From the NCBI GenBank assembly GCA_014905825.1, contig JACGCN010000014.1, forward strand, positions 1,054,001-1,118,000: DNA of 64,000 bases, written 5' to 3'. The DNA comes from Lyophyllum atratum (lineage: Eukaryota > Basidiomycota > Agaricomycetes > Agaricales > Lyophyllaceae). Below are positions 53,998 to 64,000 of the stretch, piece after piece. A program made the translations under genes and the position numbers. A model generated the notes under the pieces. It searched no databases and was not told the origin of the DNA. It worked only from the letters and a program-made list of their open reading frames with translations. Every line of letters starts with the position of its first letter. The stretch's first letter is position 1.

Positions 53998-56043
53998 ATT
54001 GGACCAACCACCAACGGTGATAACTTCAAGACTTCCACAGGGTCGAAGACATCAAGAAATGGGTGATATTTATTAGGTACGAGTTTATGGACTTCTTCTG
54101 TCGTGTCAGTGACAAAAGCGTGGTCGGCGGGGGGTTTTGAAAGAGGGGGAGTATCAGGAGCGGATTCGGGAGGCTCAGGTGGCGTTGGTACGGATTCGGT
54201 GGAGTCAGTGGTAGATAGGGAAGAAAGAGCGTTAATGCGAATGTCGAGTTTGCCATTGGTGGTGTACCAGATGTAGGAGATAGGTTGATTCTTGACGTAT
54301 TTTCTGAAGCAGGCGGAAGAGACGCAAGCAATGTGTAAAGGTTTGTTAGGAGGTCCCAAAAAAGGAGCTGGAGGAGGTGGTGGCATGGACCAGATGGACT
54401 TGAGTTCGGCGCGGCTAGGCCGTTTCAAATGGGTGGTCGTAGAACCTAAGATATCGATGCAACATTGGCAGTTCCGATATGAGGTACGGGAGTTGGCTTC
54501 TTGGCGTGATGTACGTCAAGAACCGTAGCAATGACAGAGGGGGGCTTGTTGTTTAGACGAAGGCCTAGACCGACGGAGCCTACTGAGGTGGAACAAGGTT
54601 TGGCAGAAGGGGTTACGAGACTATAGCCTCGACCAAAAGCCGAAACAGGGAAGTCATGATTAGCACCGCAGCATGAGAGGGTGAGTTGTCCTCGGGCCCA
54701 ATCGACGGCAGGATTATGTTGTTTGAGCCAGTCGAGGCCAAGTAGGATAGGGTAGGGCATGGAAACGATACTAAGATGGATGTTCCTAGAGTGTTCGCGA
54801 ACTTTTAAGTGCACAATGATATCGTCGGTTAGGAGACCGGAGGTAAGAGGCTGATTGTCGATTGTAAAGATAGGAATAGGGCTTGGTTTAGCAGATCGTG
54901 GTAGAGAATGTCAGGCAGAAAATGAATCAGAAATATGAGAGCCAGAGGACCCGCAATCGACAAGAGTGTAGGTGTTGATAGATTTCCGTTTAGGGAAGGA
55001 CAGTGATGCTGAAATGAAAAAGTGGTCTCTGTTCTTCGGATCTAGTTGAACATGACTGGGTAAACGAAATATTGGAGCTCGAGTTGAGGTGGCTATCCAT
55101 TCGCCAGTGGTGCACCTGGCAAAGGAGGGGTCCAGAGGACAATGGGGAATGCGGGGTTTGGTTCCTTCCATCGCCAAAGATCGTGGAACTAAGTGGTCTT
55201 TGGCTGGGCTTTTTCTGTGAAAGCGCCATGCTTGGCGGCGCGGAATTTGCAATCCTTGACAATGTGGTCCTTCCCGCCGCAGTAAAGGCAAAGTTTGTTG
55301 TCAAGACGATGCTTACGTTTGGCGTAGTTGAGTTTACCGCAGGGACCGGTGGGAGTACTGATGGCATCAACTTCCATGGGGACAATGTCAGAGGTAGAAG
55401 TCGAGGTCGTGGTGTTGGGAGGATACATGGGATTAGAATCAGTGGGATCAGGTTTAGCCTTCTTCTTGTTCCCGTTGCCGTTCTCGAGCCGGCATTCGAG
55501 TTTGCGTTGATGAAGGTTAGAGTCGATAGAAATAATAAGGGGTTCCCATGCTTCGAGGGTGACAGGTTGTTTAACAATGTTGACGAGGTGATCTTTGACA
55601 AGGGGTTTAAGGCCCTTCATGAAACACGAGATTTTGGTCTGCTCAGTCATGTCGAGGTGACTAGCGAGCTCCATGAATGAAGTGAGGTAATAGTGGGCCG
55701 AACCAGTCTGTTTAAGTTGATCTAGACAAGTGTCAGCAGTGGTGATGAGGCTCGGATCTGCGAATTTCTTGCGGAAGGCAGATAGGAATAGGTTCCAGTC
55801 CCAGAGTAGTGCTGAACCGGAGTTCTCGAGATGAGAGAACCATTCCACTGGTATGCCGTCCTTGAGATTGAGGCTGACATAGAGAACCTTGGAATGATCG
55901 TCGGGGAAGGAATTGGCATGAAAATCGATGATGCGCTTGACTTCTGAGAGGAAGGGAGTGACATTGGCATGTTTGCCGCTGAAGATGCGAGCGTTGGCGA
56001 ACTGTACCGCCGTGAGCAGTGGGAGGATTAAGTTGCTGACCAT
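53998..56043 (-). pseudogene. gypsy-1 element fragment: gag and protease
   Basis: Read on the minus strand, gag begins MVSNLILPLLTAVQFANARI (56,043) and is open to 55,189. It has the Retrotrans_gag core (FHANSFPDDHSKVLYVSLNL, WNLFLSAFRKKFADPS) and a CCHC knuckle CLYCGGKDHIVKDC. Beyond it, in other frames, is a retropepsin-like domain: SINTYTLVDCGSSGSHISDS (D-C-G where D-S/T-G is usual) and ILLGLDWLKQHNPAVDW. The linker ends KYHPFLDVFDPVEVLKL (about 54,030), which is just before RT begins in related elements. RT, RNase H, integrase and the 3' LTR are all missing at the junction with the Helitron. At least three frame changes. Confidence 0.8.
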
Positions 56044-56190
56044 CGGTATTGATGACGGGGCGACGGGCTACTGTACTATTTCGACCGAGTGTTCACAGTA
56101 GGTAACACATGACGTCAACTGTACCTTGTGTTCACACAGCAGGGTTATGGGTAACATCTCTAAAAAAACTGTTCACTAAAAAAAAAGAAC

Positions 56191-56262
56191 ACATTGAAGA
56201 CTCGAACACAAGCATTCAGGTCAAACATTGGTAACATATCTAACCACTACACAATCATGCAT
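56191..56262 (-). tRNA. weak tRNA-like sequence
   Basis: On the minus strand TGTAGTGGTTAGATATG resembles an A box and TGTTCGAGTCTTC a B box at tRNA-like spacing, followed by an A/T run (56,178-56,189) that would act as a Pol III terminator. Stems do not pair well. It may be a decayed tRNA or SINE head lying between gypsy-1 and the Ulp1-like gene. The rest of 56,044-56,520 shows no gene, and no gypsy 5' LTR could be delimited there. Confidence 0.3.
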
Positions 56263-56520
56263 TGTATCTCGCATTTCAAATACATTCTATTATTGGTCTA
56301 ATTGAATGTACGGAAAGAACGACTTGGCAATTTTGAAAAACCTCACCGATCAGTGAAAATGTCCACTGACAACCCCCTCGATCCTTCTAAATGGCTATCG
56401 GCAGGAAAGCTATGGTCCGAAACACCTCGCGCTGTCAGACATGCTGCAAAGCCGGTCTTCAAGGTCCCCCCCCCACATATATAAAAAGCTCATTCTGTCG
56501 CGCGAGCTGTCCATAAGAGC

Positions 56521-57608
56521 CATGACAGAATTCACCCTCCCGATCCAAGCTTCCCCATTCAATGCTGCCCCCGCTGAGCTCTCGAAATTCTACAGCTGAA
56601 CTGAGCCGTCCCCAGTCAACGAGGCAATGTTGATGAGGTTGCGGCGTCTTCCTCTTCCTTCGGATGATTCAATAATACGGCGCCTTGTGGAGTTTGGCAG
56701 ACAAGCTTGGCTAGATGGGTATGTATCAGTCCAGTATTCCCATCTGAATGATGGCCCAGTCGAGACGTACTTCCCTTTGTGGACTGTTTCCTTTTGGAAC
56801 GAAGCCCTTGATGTCAAGCGCATCAGCCGCAAGTGGCTCTTGTGATTGTCTCCGGAAAGAACAGCACCAAAAGAAGTCATCTGATAGACGAGCGTTAGCG
56901 GAGGAGGTGACATTTTTGTTGTCCGCTTGGGGATTATCGAAGCCAGCTGGGCTGTCCGATGGGGAGCCAATCCATGAGTTATGGCGGTATTTGGGGCCGC
57001 ACTGGTTGACAGGATCACAGCAGAACGATATGCTTTCCATGCTTCGGGATAGCATTTTGGCCCGTCCACGGCTTGATCACAGTGTCCGTGTCGAAGGGGT
57101 GCAGTTTACACAGAAACTGCTCAATATGTTCAGCCCCTCCAAGACTGCTGAAAAGGATACATACCACACCAACAACAATGTCCGATGGATCCGCGAGCTC
57201 GGCGATGCTATCACCTGCAAACACGCCACATTGATTACCACTGCCAATCTTGAACCCGTCACTGATGGTAAAAACGAGCATTGGGTGGTGATTGTCGTTG
57301 AGGGCAGGACCTCTGTGCTTCACTATGGGGATGGCTTTAGGAAAGATATTCCTGATAAACTTCGAGAAGCGTACCAATGGTGGATGAAACAGCATGGAAC
57401 AGCACTCTCGGTGAAGGAGCTACCCATCAGTCAACAGACAGATGGATTTTCGTGCAGGATCCTGGCTGACAATGCTGAGGGTCATTTTGTCCCGGAAGAA
57501 TTCCTGCTGGTACAGGCATCAGAGCTTGTCGTCGCCAGGCTGAAGGTGTTTCAAAGAGTGGCTGACCATGTCTTAGCACGGATAAGGTGTCACAGTCAAC
57601 TGAATTGA
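56521..57608 (+). pseudogene. Ulp1/SENP-like (C48) cysteine protease gene
   Basis: Starts MTEFTLPIQASPFNAAPAEL with an early stop. It then has LRRLPLPSDDSIIRRLVEFG, SVQYSHLNDGPVETYFPLW and, after a shift, AEEVTFLLSAWGLSKPAGLS. The C-terminal part is the protease: HWVVIVVEGRTSVLHYGDGF (His and Asp) and ELPISQQTDGFSCRILADNA (Gln and the catalytic Cys; the family often has DGxSCG, here SCR). In basidiomycetes such proteases travel with transposon genes. Natural substrates are SUMO- or ubiquitin-like proteins, but the role in transposons is not established. The same-strand HTH gene follows after 24 bp. Two frame changes make the gene non-functional as read. Confidence 0.65.
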
Positions 57609-57632
57609 GGTGATGCTGACGTACCAATACTT

Positions 57633-58958
57633 AGATTGACGTAAACGGCAAACGTGATCGGGAGAGAGACGACTCCTGGGATGAAGACAGTCGACACGGT
57701 TTGGAGTCTTGGTATGTACATAACCTGCGCAGAGACTTTCCGATACTGATGTCAGTTCAGGAACGGTATCCCGAAACTCAGCAAAAAATTAAGGACCGGT
57801 TGACTGACCTTCGTGAAGCTGGCGTCGCCCTCACCCTGATCACAATTCGTGCCATCATGATCGCATTCATCGAAGACGATGCTCCTCATCTCTTCACAAC
57901 TCCCAGGAATGACGGCAGCTGTTTCCGTTGTTCAGATTCGTTTGTGCGGAAGTACCTGCACAGGGTGCGAAGGACAATATTTTCATGAAAGATATCTTGA
58001 ACAAATAGTGAAGGAATACCTTATATGTTCAGATTATGTAGAAGTATCATATTGTGAATCACATTTTGAATTTCATACAAGAAAATATAGTGAGCAAAGT
58101 TATTATATTATCAGAGAACATATTCTGAATAAATTCACTGTATTTTCAATAAAAGAGCAAGCATTACATAATGAATATGAGCTATATTCTTTCAAGATAA
58201 TTCTATGAAGGACAAAGTGAGAATATACTTCATATTTGCAGTATATGTCTCCTGAAGAAATTCAAAATATGATCACACTATTTGTAGTATATGTCTCCTG
58301 AAGAAATTCAAAATATGATCACACTATTTCCACAATATGATCAGCAAAAAAAAAATTAATATATCTGCAACATAGTGAGATATTCAGAATATCTTCACCA
58401 TATGGCTAGATATTTAGAATACTTTCACCATGTTGCTGTTTGATCCTGAGGTATGGTGAAGGTATTTCAAAATTTTCACTAATCATATTGTGAAAATAGT
58501 GTGAAGATATTTTGAATTTTATTAGGAGTTATACCCTACAAATATGAAGTATATTTTCACCATGTCTTCCATGAAATTATCTTGAAAGGATATACCTTAT
58601 GTTTATCATATAATGCCTGCTGTTTTTCTGACGATATGATGAATTTATTCAGAATATGTTCTATCATAAGATCACAATTTTGCTCACTATATTTTCTTAA
58701 CTAGAACTAAATATTTGATTCACAATATGATGCCTTGGCATAATCTCAGTATATAAGGTATTCCTTCACTATTTGTTCAAGATACCTTTTATGAAAATAT
58801 TGTCGCTCGCACCCTGTGCTGTGAAATATAATGGGTTGGAGTGAGCGGCGCGCGACAAAAGCAGCCCAGAAGCTTCCCCAAAATCATGAGGAGATTCTCA
58901 CCAATGCGTTCCTGCGTGAAGCATTTGTGATCCACGACCATGCTGTCCCTGCCACTGT
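57633..58958 (+). pseudogene. HTH transposase-like gene, split by a foldback MITE
   Basis: Exon from an AG at 57,632: DVNGKRDRERDDSWDEDSRH, HNLRRDFPILMSVQERYPET, RLTDLREAGVALTLITIRAI and CSDSFVRKYL (57,956). The family, an HTH/CENPB-like N-terminus that precedes a DDE domain in Agaricomycete genes, normally continues with WSxRRATRxxQKxP. After the 860-bp MITE that segment is there: MGWSERRATKAAQKLPQNHE, FLREAFVIHDHAVPA. Joining at the CTG duplicate is in frame but includes one TGA, which a single C-to-T change (CGA) would explain. The DDE part that should follow is missing after 58,958. Confidence 0.6.
57959..58818. mobile_element. 860-bp foldback MITE, CACTA-type, TSD CTG
   Basis: Both ends start CACAGGGTGCGA and continue as 68-nt inverted repeats with four mismatches (GACAATATTTTCATGAAAG..., ...AATAGTGAAGGAATACC). 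Inverted similarity goes on for about 190 nt each side (AGAAAATATAGTGAGCAAA; AACATATTCTGAATAAATTC), so most of the element folds on itself. The 3-bp flanks are CTG at 57,956-57,958 and 58,819-58,821. A 51-bp tandem duplication lies at about 58,239-58,330. Very AT-rich, no ORF. Confidence 0.85.
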
Positions 58959-59034
58959 GAGGCGGCGCTAGGAGGACCAGCGAGGGGGACACTCTATTCT
59001 TTTACCTAGCAACTTCTGCATTAGGATTCCGTTA

Positions 59035-59196
59035 TGTTATGTCACAAATCACGTCACAGTAGCTATACCACGTAGAGTACCGCTATTTGTGCATTATCAC
59101 TTTTTCACCATCAGCCTCTGCTTGAGTAAGACTCTCGAGCCAGTAGGCCTCCGGGTGTTGCATTCAGCTTTCACAAGACTATAGAGAGGATCAACA
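59035..59196 (+). repeat. probable gypsy-2 5' LTR
   Basis: About 162 bp starting TGTTATGTCACAAATCACG and ending ATAGAGAGGATCAACA (TGTT...AACA tips), placed just before the gypsy-2 gag. The second LTR is outside the window or lost, so limits are a guess. Between it and gag (59,197-59,380) is a leader with a repeated CGGCCTTTCCC(G/T)AG and no clear tRNA primer match. Confidence 0.4.
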
Positions 59197-59380
59197 GACT
59201 TCCACCCTCTCCCTTAGAACCTCGCTCGCGGCCTTTCCCGAGTAGGAAGGACTATTAGCTTGCGGCCTTTCCCTAGCGAATAGGCCTTGATTCTACGGGA
59301 GAATCTAAGTCTGAGGACCGTCTTACTAAGGTCAATTCACCTTCATCTCTCTCTTCCAGCCCGCCGGGATCACTCGTTAG

Positions 59381-62300
59381 TCGGACGACCCACTCGGAAC
59401 CCATTCGGACACAGAAGCAGGTTCCACAAAGGTGGACACTGTGGGAACCACTGACAACCTGGCCGGCCTCTTGAAGAATCGACTAGATAGACCAGTTTCG
59501 GTCCCTATCACTTCAACCAAACCAAGATCTCGTTCGGTTTCACCGGACAAAAACGCACAATCTGCGGATTCGAAAATCGCCACGTCACCCGAATCCGATA
59601 ACACTCATCCTGATTACCGAAGCCCCTCTGCTAAACTACACGCATTCGGATCTTCACTCAAGGCAAAAACTGCGATTGCGAGTACCTCTCGACCGACAAC
59701 TACAAGTCGCGATCCTACACCACCTGCTAGTGTTCGAAGGTCCGGTCAGGTCCGGTTTTTTTGGTTAGAAATAGGCAACTGGCAACCGCATCAGTTGCAC
59801 AATATTCAAAATACCCAAAAAACCGGACCGCAACTGCAAAAAACCGCAAAAAACCGACCGAGACCAGTTATAACCAGTTTTTCGAAAGACCAGTTGGCAA
59901 CTGGTCTTTGATCGGTTTTTGACCAGTCTTTTGAGTAATTCACTCTCAGAAATGTGTACAAGGTGTGCATTTATGTGCTATAACAGTTGCTGGCCTGTGC
60001 AGGAGGTCTGTATGGAGCTAAGAAGTGTCGTGTAAGTGAAAACTTGTTATACCTTGCCAAAAAATGAGTTCTGACATGTATTTCTTCACCTCAAAGGCAG
60101 TTTTGATGGGCCAGGAAGGGGTATATACTGGGTATTACATAATATCAGTTGCAACCAGTTGCAACTGGTCTTTTTAGGCCAGTTGTGACCGGTCTTTTTG
60201 ACTTGAAATCAAGGCAACTGCAACTGGTGGTCCGGTCTTTTGCGGTCCAGTCCGGTCCGGTTCCGGTCTTTTTTCCGGTCCTTGCAACTGGACCTCTAAA
60301 CACTACCACCTGCTCCTCGTAAAACATCGAAATCAGCTTTCGCCCCCAAGACCGCCTCTCCGCTCGCGATGGCTTCGTTTACAGAGGAGATCTCGCAACC
60401 GGTGGAGGAAGGATTAGAGGGAGCTAGGGAGAGTTTACAGAGAGGTTATGAAGAGTCCCCGATGGCGGAGCTTCGAAGGGAACTGGAATCGGAGGACGAC
60501 GATGAGATGTCAATAAACACGGCGGTTTCAATTTTCGTTTCGAAGAAATCGTTGGGGGAGTCGGATGTCGTTGACCGAGGAATAACCCTTCGTTCCCCTG
60601 TTCCACGCTTCACCATTCGCTCCGGCCTTTTGAGTGAACTCGACACCGCCATACCACATTTCCAAGACTGTTTGAGACGAGCGTCTGAACTAAGTGAGGA
60701 ACGGTCGAGCAACTTTAAGATCGATCCCAGGGGTGTTCTACTGTCCATATTGAAAGGCACAAATGAACTTGGTCAACTCAATGCAGCATGGACGGGACTC
60801 CGGCGTCGAATCGAGCTAGCCGTCATCAATTTTGAGAAATACGATGCTCAATATCAAAACAGGCTGGCTATTACATCGCCGGCTTCGACAGCCATAGAGC
60901 TATACGATGGGCTAGACAAGCTAACCACCGACTCTGATAAACTGCGATACCCGTATGATACAGTGCCTCATTTTCAAGAACAATTGGACAAGGACTCCAA
61001 GGGCAAGACGAAGTCCTTCCGAAAGTGGGAGGAGCTAATTCCGTTGTCCGCTAAACTGAAGGATTCGTTCCCTGTTCGGAAAGCCGAACTGCACCCTGCA
61101 ATAATTTTCTATGATGATCGAGGTAATCGACATGAGGTAGACTATGCGGGAATGTCAGAGGAGATTTCGACGGATAAAGGGAAACATCCATGGAGGGAGC
61201 CGCCTCCCCACATAGAACCACAAGAGAAGTCTCAATCATGGCGATTAGAGAACTTCGAAACCACAGGGGTAGCGCAAGAGTCACCCGCCTTGTTGAGCAG
61301 CGGACTCCGTTTAAAGGCAGTCACGGCCTTTTTGGAGATGTGCCCCAAAGTCTCCCCATGCCTTTGTCTACAGACGGGCTGCCGAATATACTGCATGGGC
61401 TGGCCACGCCTATGAGTTCCTCGCGGAATCCATTCCACCCCAGCCAGGACTTAGGCGTTGGGCTGATCAGCGAACCAGCGACCTCTCCGTATAGGTATTC
61501 GACGGAGAAAGGATCGAATTGGCGGTCTAACTGGACTCCAGGGTCGGAGGAAACTAATCCACGTACTGCGACGGCAATAGTCCCTCCAACCGCCTGGGAT
61601 ATGAAACAACATCAACCACCTGCCGCATCCCACCCGGGGCCAAGATCCTCAAATTCGCTAAGTGCAACCGTCACCACTACTTCTGGGAGCACGAATGCGA
61701 ATCCCGGGGGAGGGGGGAATACTTCGTCTGCACAAAGCAAGAGCAGCCACCCCGTGCCGGAAGGGGAAAGTGGCTCGGGTCGTCACCCAGGAAATGGAGA
61801 CGAGGGTCCAGGTAGGAACCCAGGAAACGGTGGCGGCGGTCCAGGTCGCTACCCAGGACACGGTGGCGATGGTCCAGGAGGTAATCCAGGCAATGGCGGT
61901 GGTGGTCACGGAGGTCGGGGTAACCCCTATCGTCCGTTTCCACAATCAGGGAACCCCTTCCCCAACTCAGGAGGAGAGACAGGAAGAGGGAACGGCTTCC
62001 CTGGTCCGGGAGGTAATCCCGGAGGAGGCGGAGGAGGCGGTCCCCCAGGACCTCCTGGTTCAAACGGTTGGTGGAGTTACGGGCAAGGACCCTATAACTT
62101 CAATGTACCGACAATCAAAGCGGAATTGAAGCAAGACGACTTACCTACTTGGGACGGGAACCATAGGACAGCCGTCGACTACTTTTGGAAGATACAACAA
62201 TTGGCCTCCTTAGGGGGTAACGTACCCCTAGCTCTGGGGCAATGGTTATGGGCGAGACTGAAGGAGGGTTCCCCGATCCAAGCCTGGTTTCGTACATTGA

Positions 62301-63141
62301 CCTTGGACGATCAAGCTCACATGAGATCGCATTACTTGCTCTACCTGAGGGGTATCCGTGACGATTTCCTAGGAGACGCGTGGCAAGCCGATATGAACCG
62401 GGTGTATGAAGGGCAAAGTTTCCGTCAGCCTGGTCATGAGAGGGAATCACCTCCCACGTTCATTACTAGACGGGTGATGTACACCAGGATGCTTGTCAAC
62501 TCGGACAACGGAGGTCCGTTGGAAGTCATCGAGATTATGAAGAAAGCTCCAGTAGCTTGGAAACCTTTACTCGTGGTGGAAAATATTAAGGACACAAAAA
62601 CCTTATTCTCCAAAGTGACGACTCACGAGTTAGCGTTGGTACAAGCCGTGCGTCAAGAAACTTCGGACGTGATCACGTCCGAAAACTTGCGAGGCTGGTT
62701 GAAGAAAATAGGTTACGAGGAAAATAAACCCAAACCCGCTTATCGACCGATGCGTCGCGCTAACGCGACGGGAGCCGACGACGACGACAACCTGGGGAAC
62801 CAGCTTGCCTTAGCTTCTGACGTAAAGGATGATGACGAACGTACCCTGAAGGAGTGCTACCAAGTTCTGGAAAAACAACAACGCCCACCTCCTCCGGGAG
62901 GTTACCCTTACCCCAAGAACGATCATGTTACTACTAAGATGGGTCGTCTACCTCCGTCCCCATGCAAAAGTTGCGGAAGCGAGAATCATTGGGATAAGGA
63001 ATGCCCCGACTTTGCTGTCAATTTGGAAAAGCAGAGGCGCCGAGCAAACGTTACTACGACCCAAAATTTGGAGGAAGAAGCTATGTACTCCAGCGCGTAC
63101 AACATACTCTTGCAGCAGGTGCTTCAAGACGAAGACGGCCT
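59381..63141 (+). pseudogene. gypsy-2 gag, split by a MITE, one frameshift
   Basis: The frame opens after a TAG at 59,380 without an ATG: LLKNRLDRPVSVPITSTKPR, up to DPTPPA (59,727). After the MITE it continues in frame PPAPRKTSKSAFAPK, MASFTEEISQPVEEGLEGAR and LLSELDTAIPHFQDCLRRAS. Near 61,190-61,300 it changes frame to a Gly/Pro-rich repeat region (61,700-62,060: GDEGPGRNPGNGGGGPG-like units) and the gag core: LKQDDLPTWDGNHRTAVDYF, WLWARLKEGSPIQAWFRTLT, FITRRVMYTRMLVNSDNGGP. A CCHC knuckle CKSCGSENHWDKECPDF ends the domain (62,961-63,011). Gag makes the particle and binds RNA. No protease or RT is in the window, because a second MITE and unrelated sequence follow. Loss of the start and one shift indicate a dead copy. 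Confidence 0.8.
59728..60305 (+). mobile_element. 578-bp hAT-type MITE, TSD CCACCTGC
   Basis: Ends TAGTGTTCGAAGGTCCGGTC and the inverse TAGTGTTTAGAGGTCCAGTT. Perfect 8-bp flanks CCACCTGC at 59,720-59,727 and 60,306-60,313. The interior is full of ACCGG, CCGGTC and CAACTG/CAGTTG motifs in both orientations with no ORF. Its removal restores the gag frame (TPPA-PRKTSK). Confidence 0.9.
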
Positions 63142-63333
63142 TAGGCTTTCGAGGTCCGGTCGCACCAACCGGAAAAGACCGCAAATTGACCGGACCGCAA
63201 CCGGAAGCAACCGGACTTGCGGTTGCGGTTGCGGCAGGTTTCTCAGGTCGTCGGTTGCGGTTGTTCAGAAATCGCGTGTCTGCGGCAACTGATGATAACC
63301 GGTCGCGACCGGTTGCAACCGGGCCACAAGTCA
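63142..63333 (+). repeat. CCGGTT-rich hAT MITE relative next to gag
   Basis: Begins TAGGCTTTCGAGGTCCGGTC and runs through GACCGGACCGCAACCGGAAG, GCGGTTGCGGTTGCGG and ACCGGTCGCGACCGGTTGC to CAACCGGGCCACAAGTCA. It aligns with 39,155-39,342 from end to end. No clear target duplicate. Confidence 0.6.
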
Positions 63334-64000
63334 CGCGAGGCACCAAACAAGTCCATTGTTGACATGCCATTGTTGACGGCTTTCCACCACCACCACCACC
63401 GCTACCACCGCCGTTTCGACCCCCAGCGTCATCCCCTCGACACCGCCGCCAACGACACACTCCGGGAACATATCACAAGCCCTCAACAACAGGCCCAGAA
63501 GGATGACAACGAAGGAGTGGCAGGGGAGCAAAGCAGGGCAGACCCCAGTCGGGGGAGAGCCGTTAGGTGCGTCTTTGGACCCACCACCAGTCGTCAATGA
63601 CCACCAGAAGACGTTATCCAGGAGCGACGCCCCCGCCTACTGCCCATGAGCATGCCCCGAAGCCCAGGCAACCGCCACGTCACCCAACGACGCAGCCACA
63701 GCCCCCAGCCACCACACCCCTCTGCAGTGCACGAGCGTGCGCTGAAGCTCAGTCGACCGCCACGTCGACCGCCACATCACGCGAAAACGCCCAGCACAGC
63801 CCATTGCGACCCGTGAGCAGCCCCGGGCGCCGTCACGTCGCCACTACCCGCCCACATCACCACCACGACCTGTCCCCCGACCGCCGCACTACTTCTCGCC
63901 CACACGTCCACGTCCCCCGACCGCCGCCACGTCGCACCTCCCTCTCACCCAGGCCACCAACATCCATCCCCACGTCACCCAATTACACGTTGCTCGAGTC
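63334..64000. other. GC-rich, proline/CCACGTC-repeat low-complexity end of window
   Basis: C-rich on this strand, with repeated CCACCACCACC, CCGCCACGTC, CCCCCGACCGCCGC and CCACGTCACCC units. A plus-strand open piece ends at 63,598-63,600, but its His/Pro/Arg composition mirrors the base bias. No start, splice pattern or domain seen. It may be gag or pol leader of another element, or a GC-rich satellite-like stretch. Confidence 0.35.

Noticed and set aside
1..64000. CRISPR array, rRNA genes, bacterial operons or ribosome binding sites
   Set aside because: None visible; introns and element types are fungal.

Overview
This window looks like a repeat-dense, heterochromatin-like stretch of an Agaricomycete (mushroom-forming basidiomycete) genome. 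Coding pieces are split by many introns of about 50 bp with GT..AG ends. The gene families are those typical of Agaricomycetes: Tnp2/Transposase_21-type CACTA transposase, hAT with BED fingers, PIF/Harbinger with a Myb/SANT-like partner, Helitron RepHel with the extra N-terminal domain, copia and gypsy gag-pol, Ulp1-like protease plus HTH genes, an expanded alpha-kinase family, and integrase-like pseudogenes. I see no ordinary single-copy housekeeping gene and no rRNA or CRISPR. Family names come from motif recognition by eye, not from searches.

Layout. 1-9,274 is a block repeated at 22,076-31,359: hAT-1 transposon, an alpha-kinase C-terminal fragment, an unresolved 2.8 kb, a 1.66 kb element with subterminal TGGACTCCA repeats, and the start of a Harbinger transposase. 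The two copies differ only by 1-3 nt indels wherever I compared them. 9,630-19,174 is an integrase-like (DDE) pseudogene whose intron holds an 8,136-bp CACTA-type element (10,786-18,921; TIRs, 3-bp TSD TTA). That element carries a transposase on the minus strand, an unknown five-exon gene on the plus strand, a tandem repeat block and a GC-rich possible cargo gene. 19,524-20,114 is a hAT-type MITE (TSD CATTTATC) directly upstream of a Cys-rich/alpha-kinase gene (20,131-22,067) that ends at hAT-1 copy 2.

31,124-33,539 is a convergent PIF/Harbinger transposase and Myb-like pair, each with frame breaks. 33,636-36,696 (minus) and 40,512-43,796 (plus) are two members of one internally deleted copia family. 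The second is intact at its ends (359-bp LTRs, TSD AGGCC, initiator-tRNA-Met-type primer site) and sits inside a second hAT transposase gene (39,497-44,899). 47,413-53,997 is a Helitron RepHel gene broken by four separate insertions: an unknown 1.05-kb piece flanked by an 18-bp repeat, a TGCACG-rich MITE, a tRNA-derived SINE-like piece, and a hAT MITE with near-perfect TSD. It is cut at its 3' end by a truncated gypsy element (53,998-56,043, minus).

56,521-58,958 holds a Ulp1-like protease followed by an HTH transposase-like gene, split by an 860-bp foldback CACTA-type MITE (57,959-58,818; TSD CTG). 59,035 to about 63,141 is a gypsy LTR plus a long gag, split by a hAT MITE with a perfect 8-bp TSD (CCACCTGC). 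A relative of that MITE follows at 63,142, then GC-rich low-complexity sequence to the end.

The elements do not work together as a pathway. What they record is an order of insertion: old Helitron, hAT-2 and integrase genes were hit by younger MITEs, copia and CACTA, and a very recent (or artefactual) 9.3-kb duplication came last. The best candidates for something new are the CACTA element with its companion and GC-rich genes, the non-autonomous copia lineage, the CCGGTT-rich hAT MITE family, and the Cys-rich alpha-kinase.
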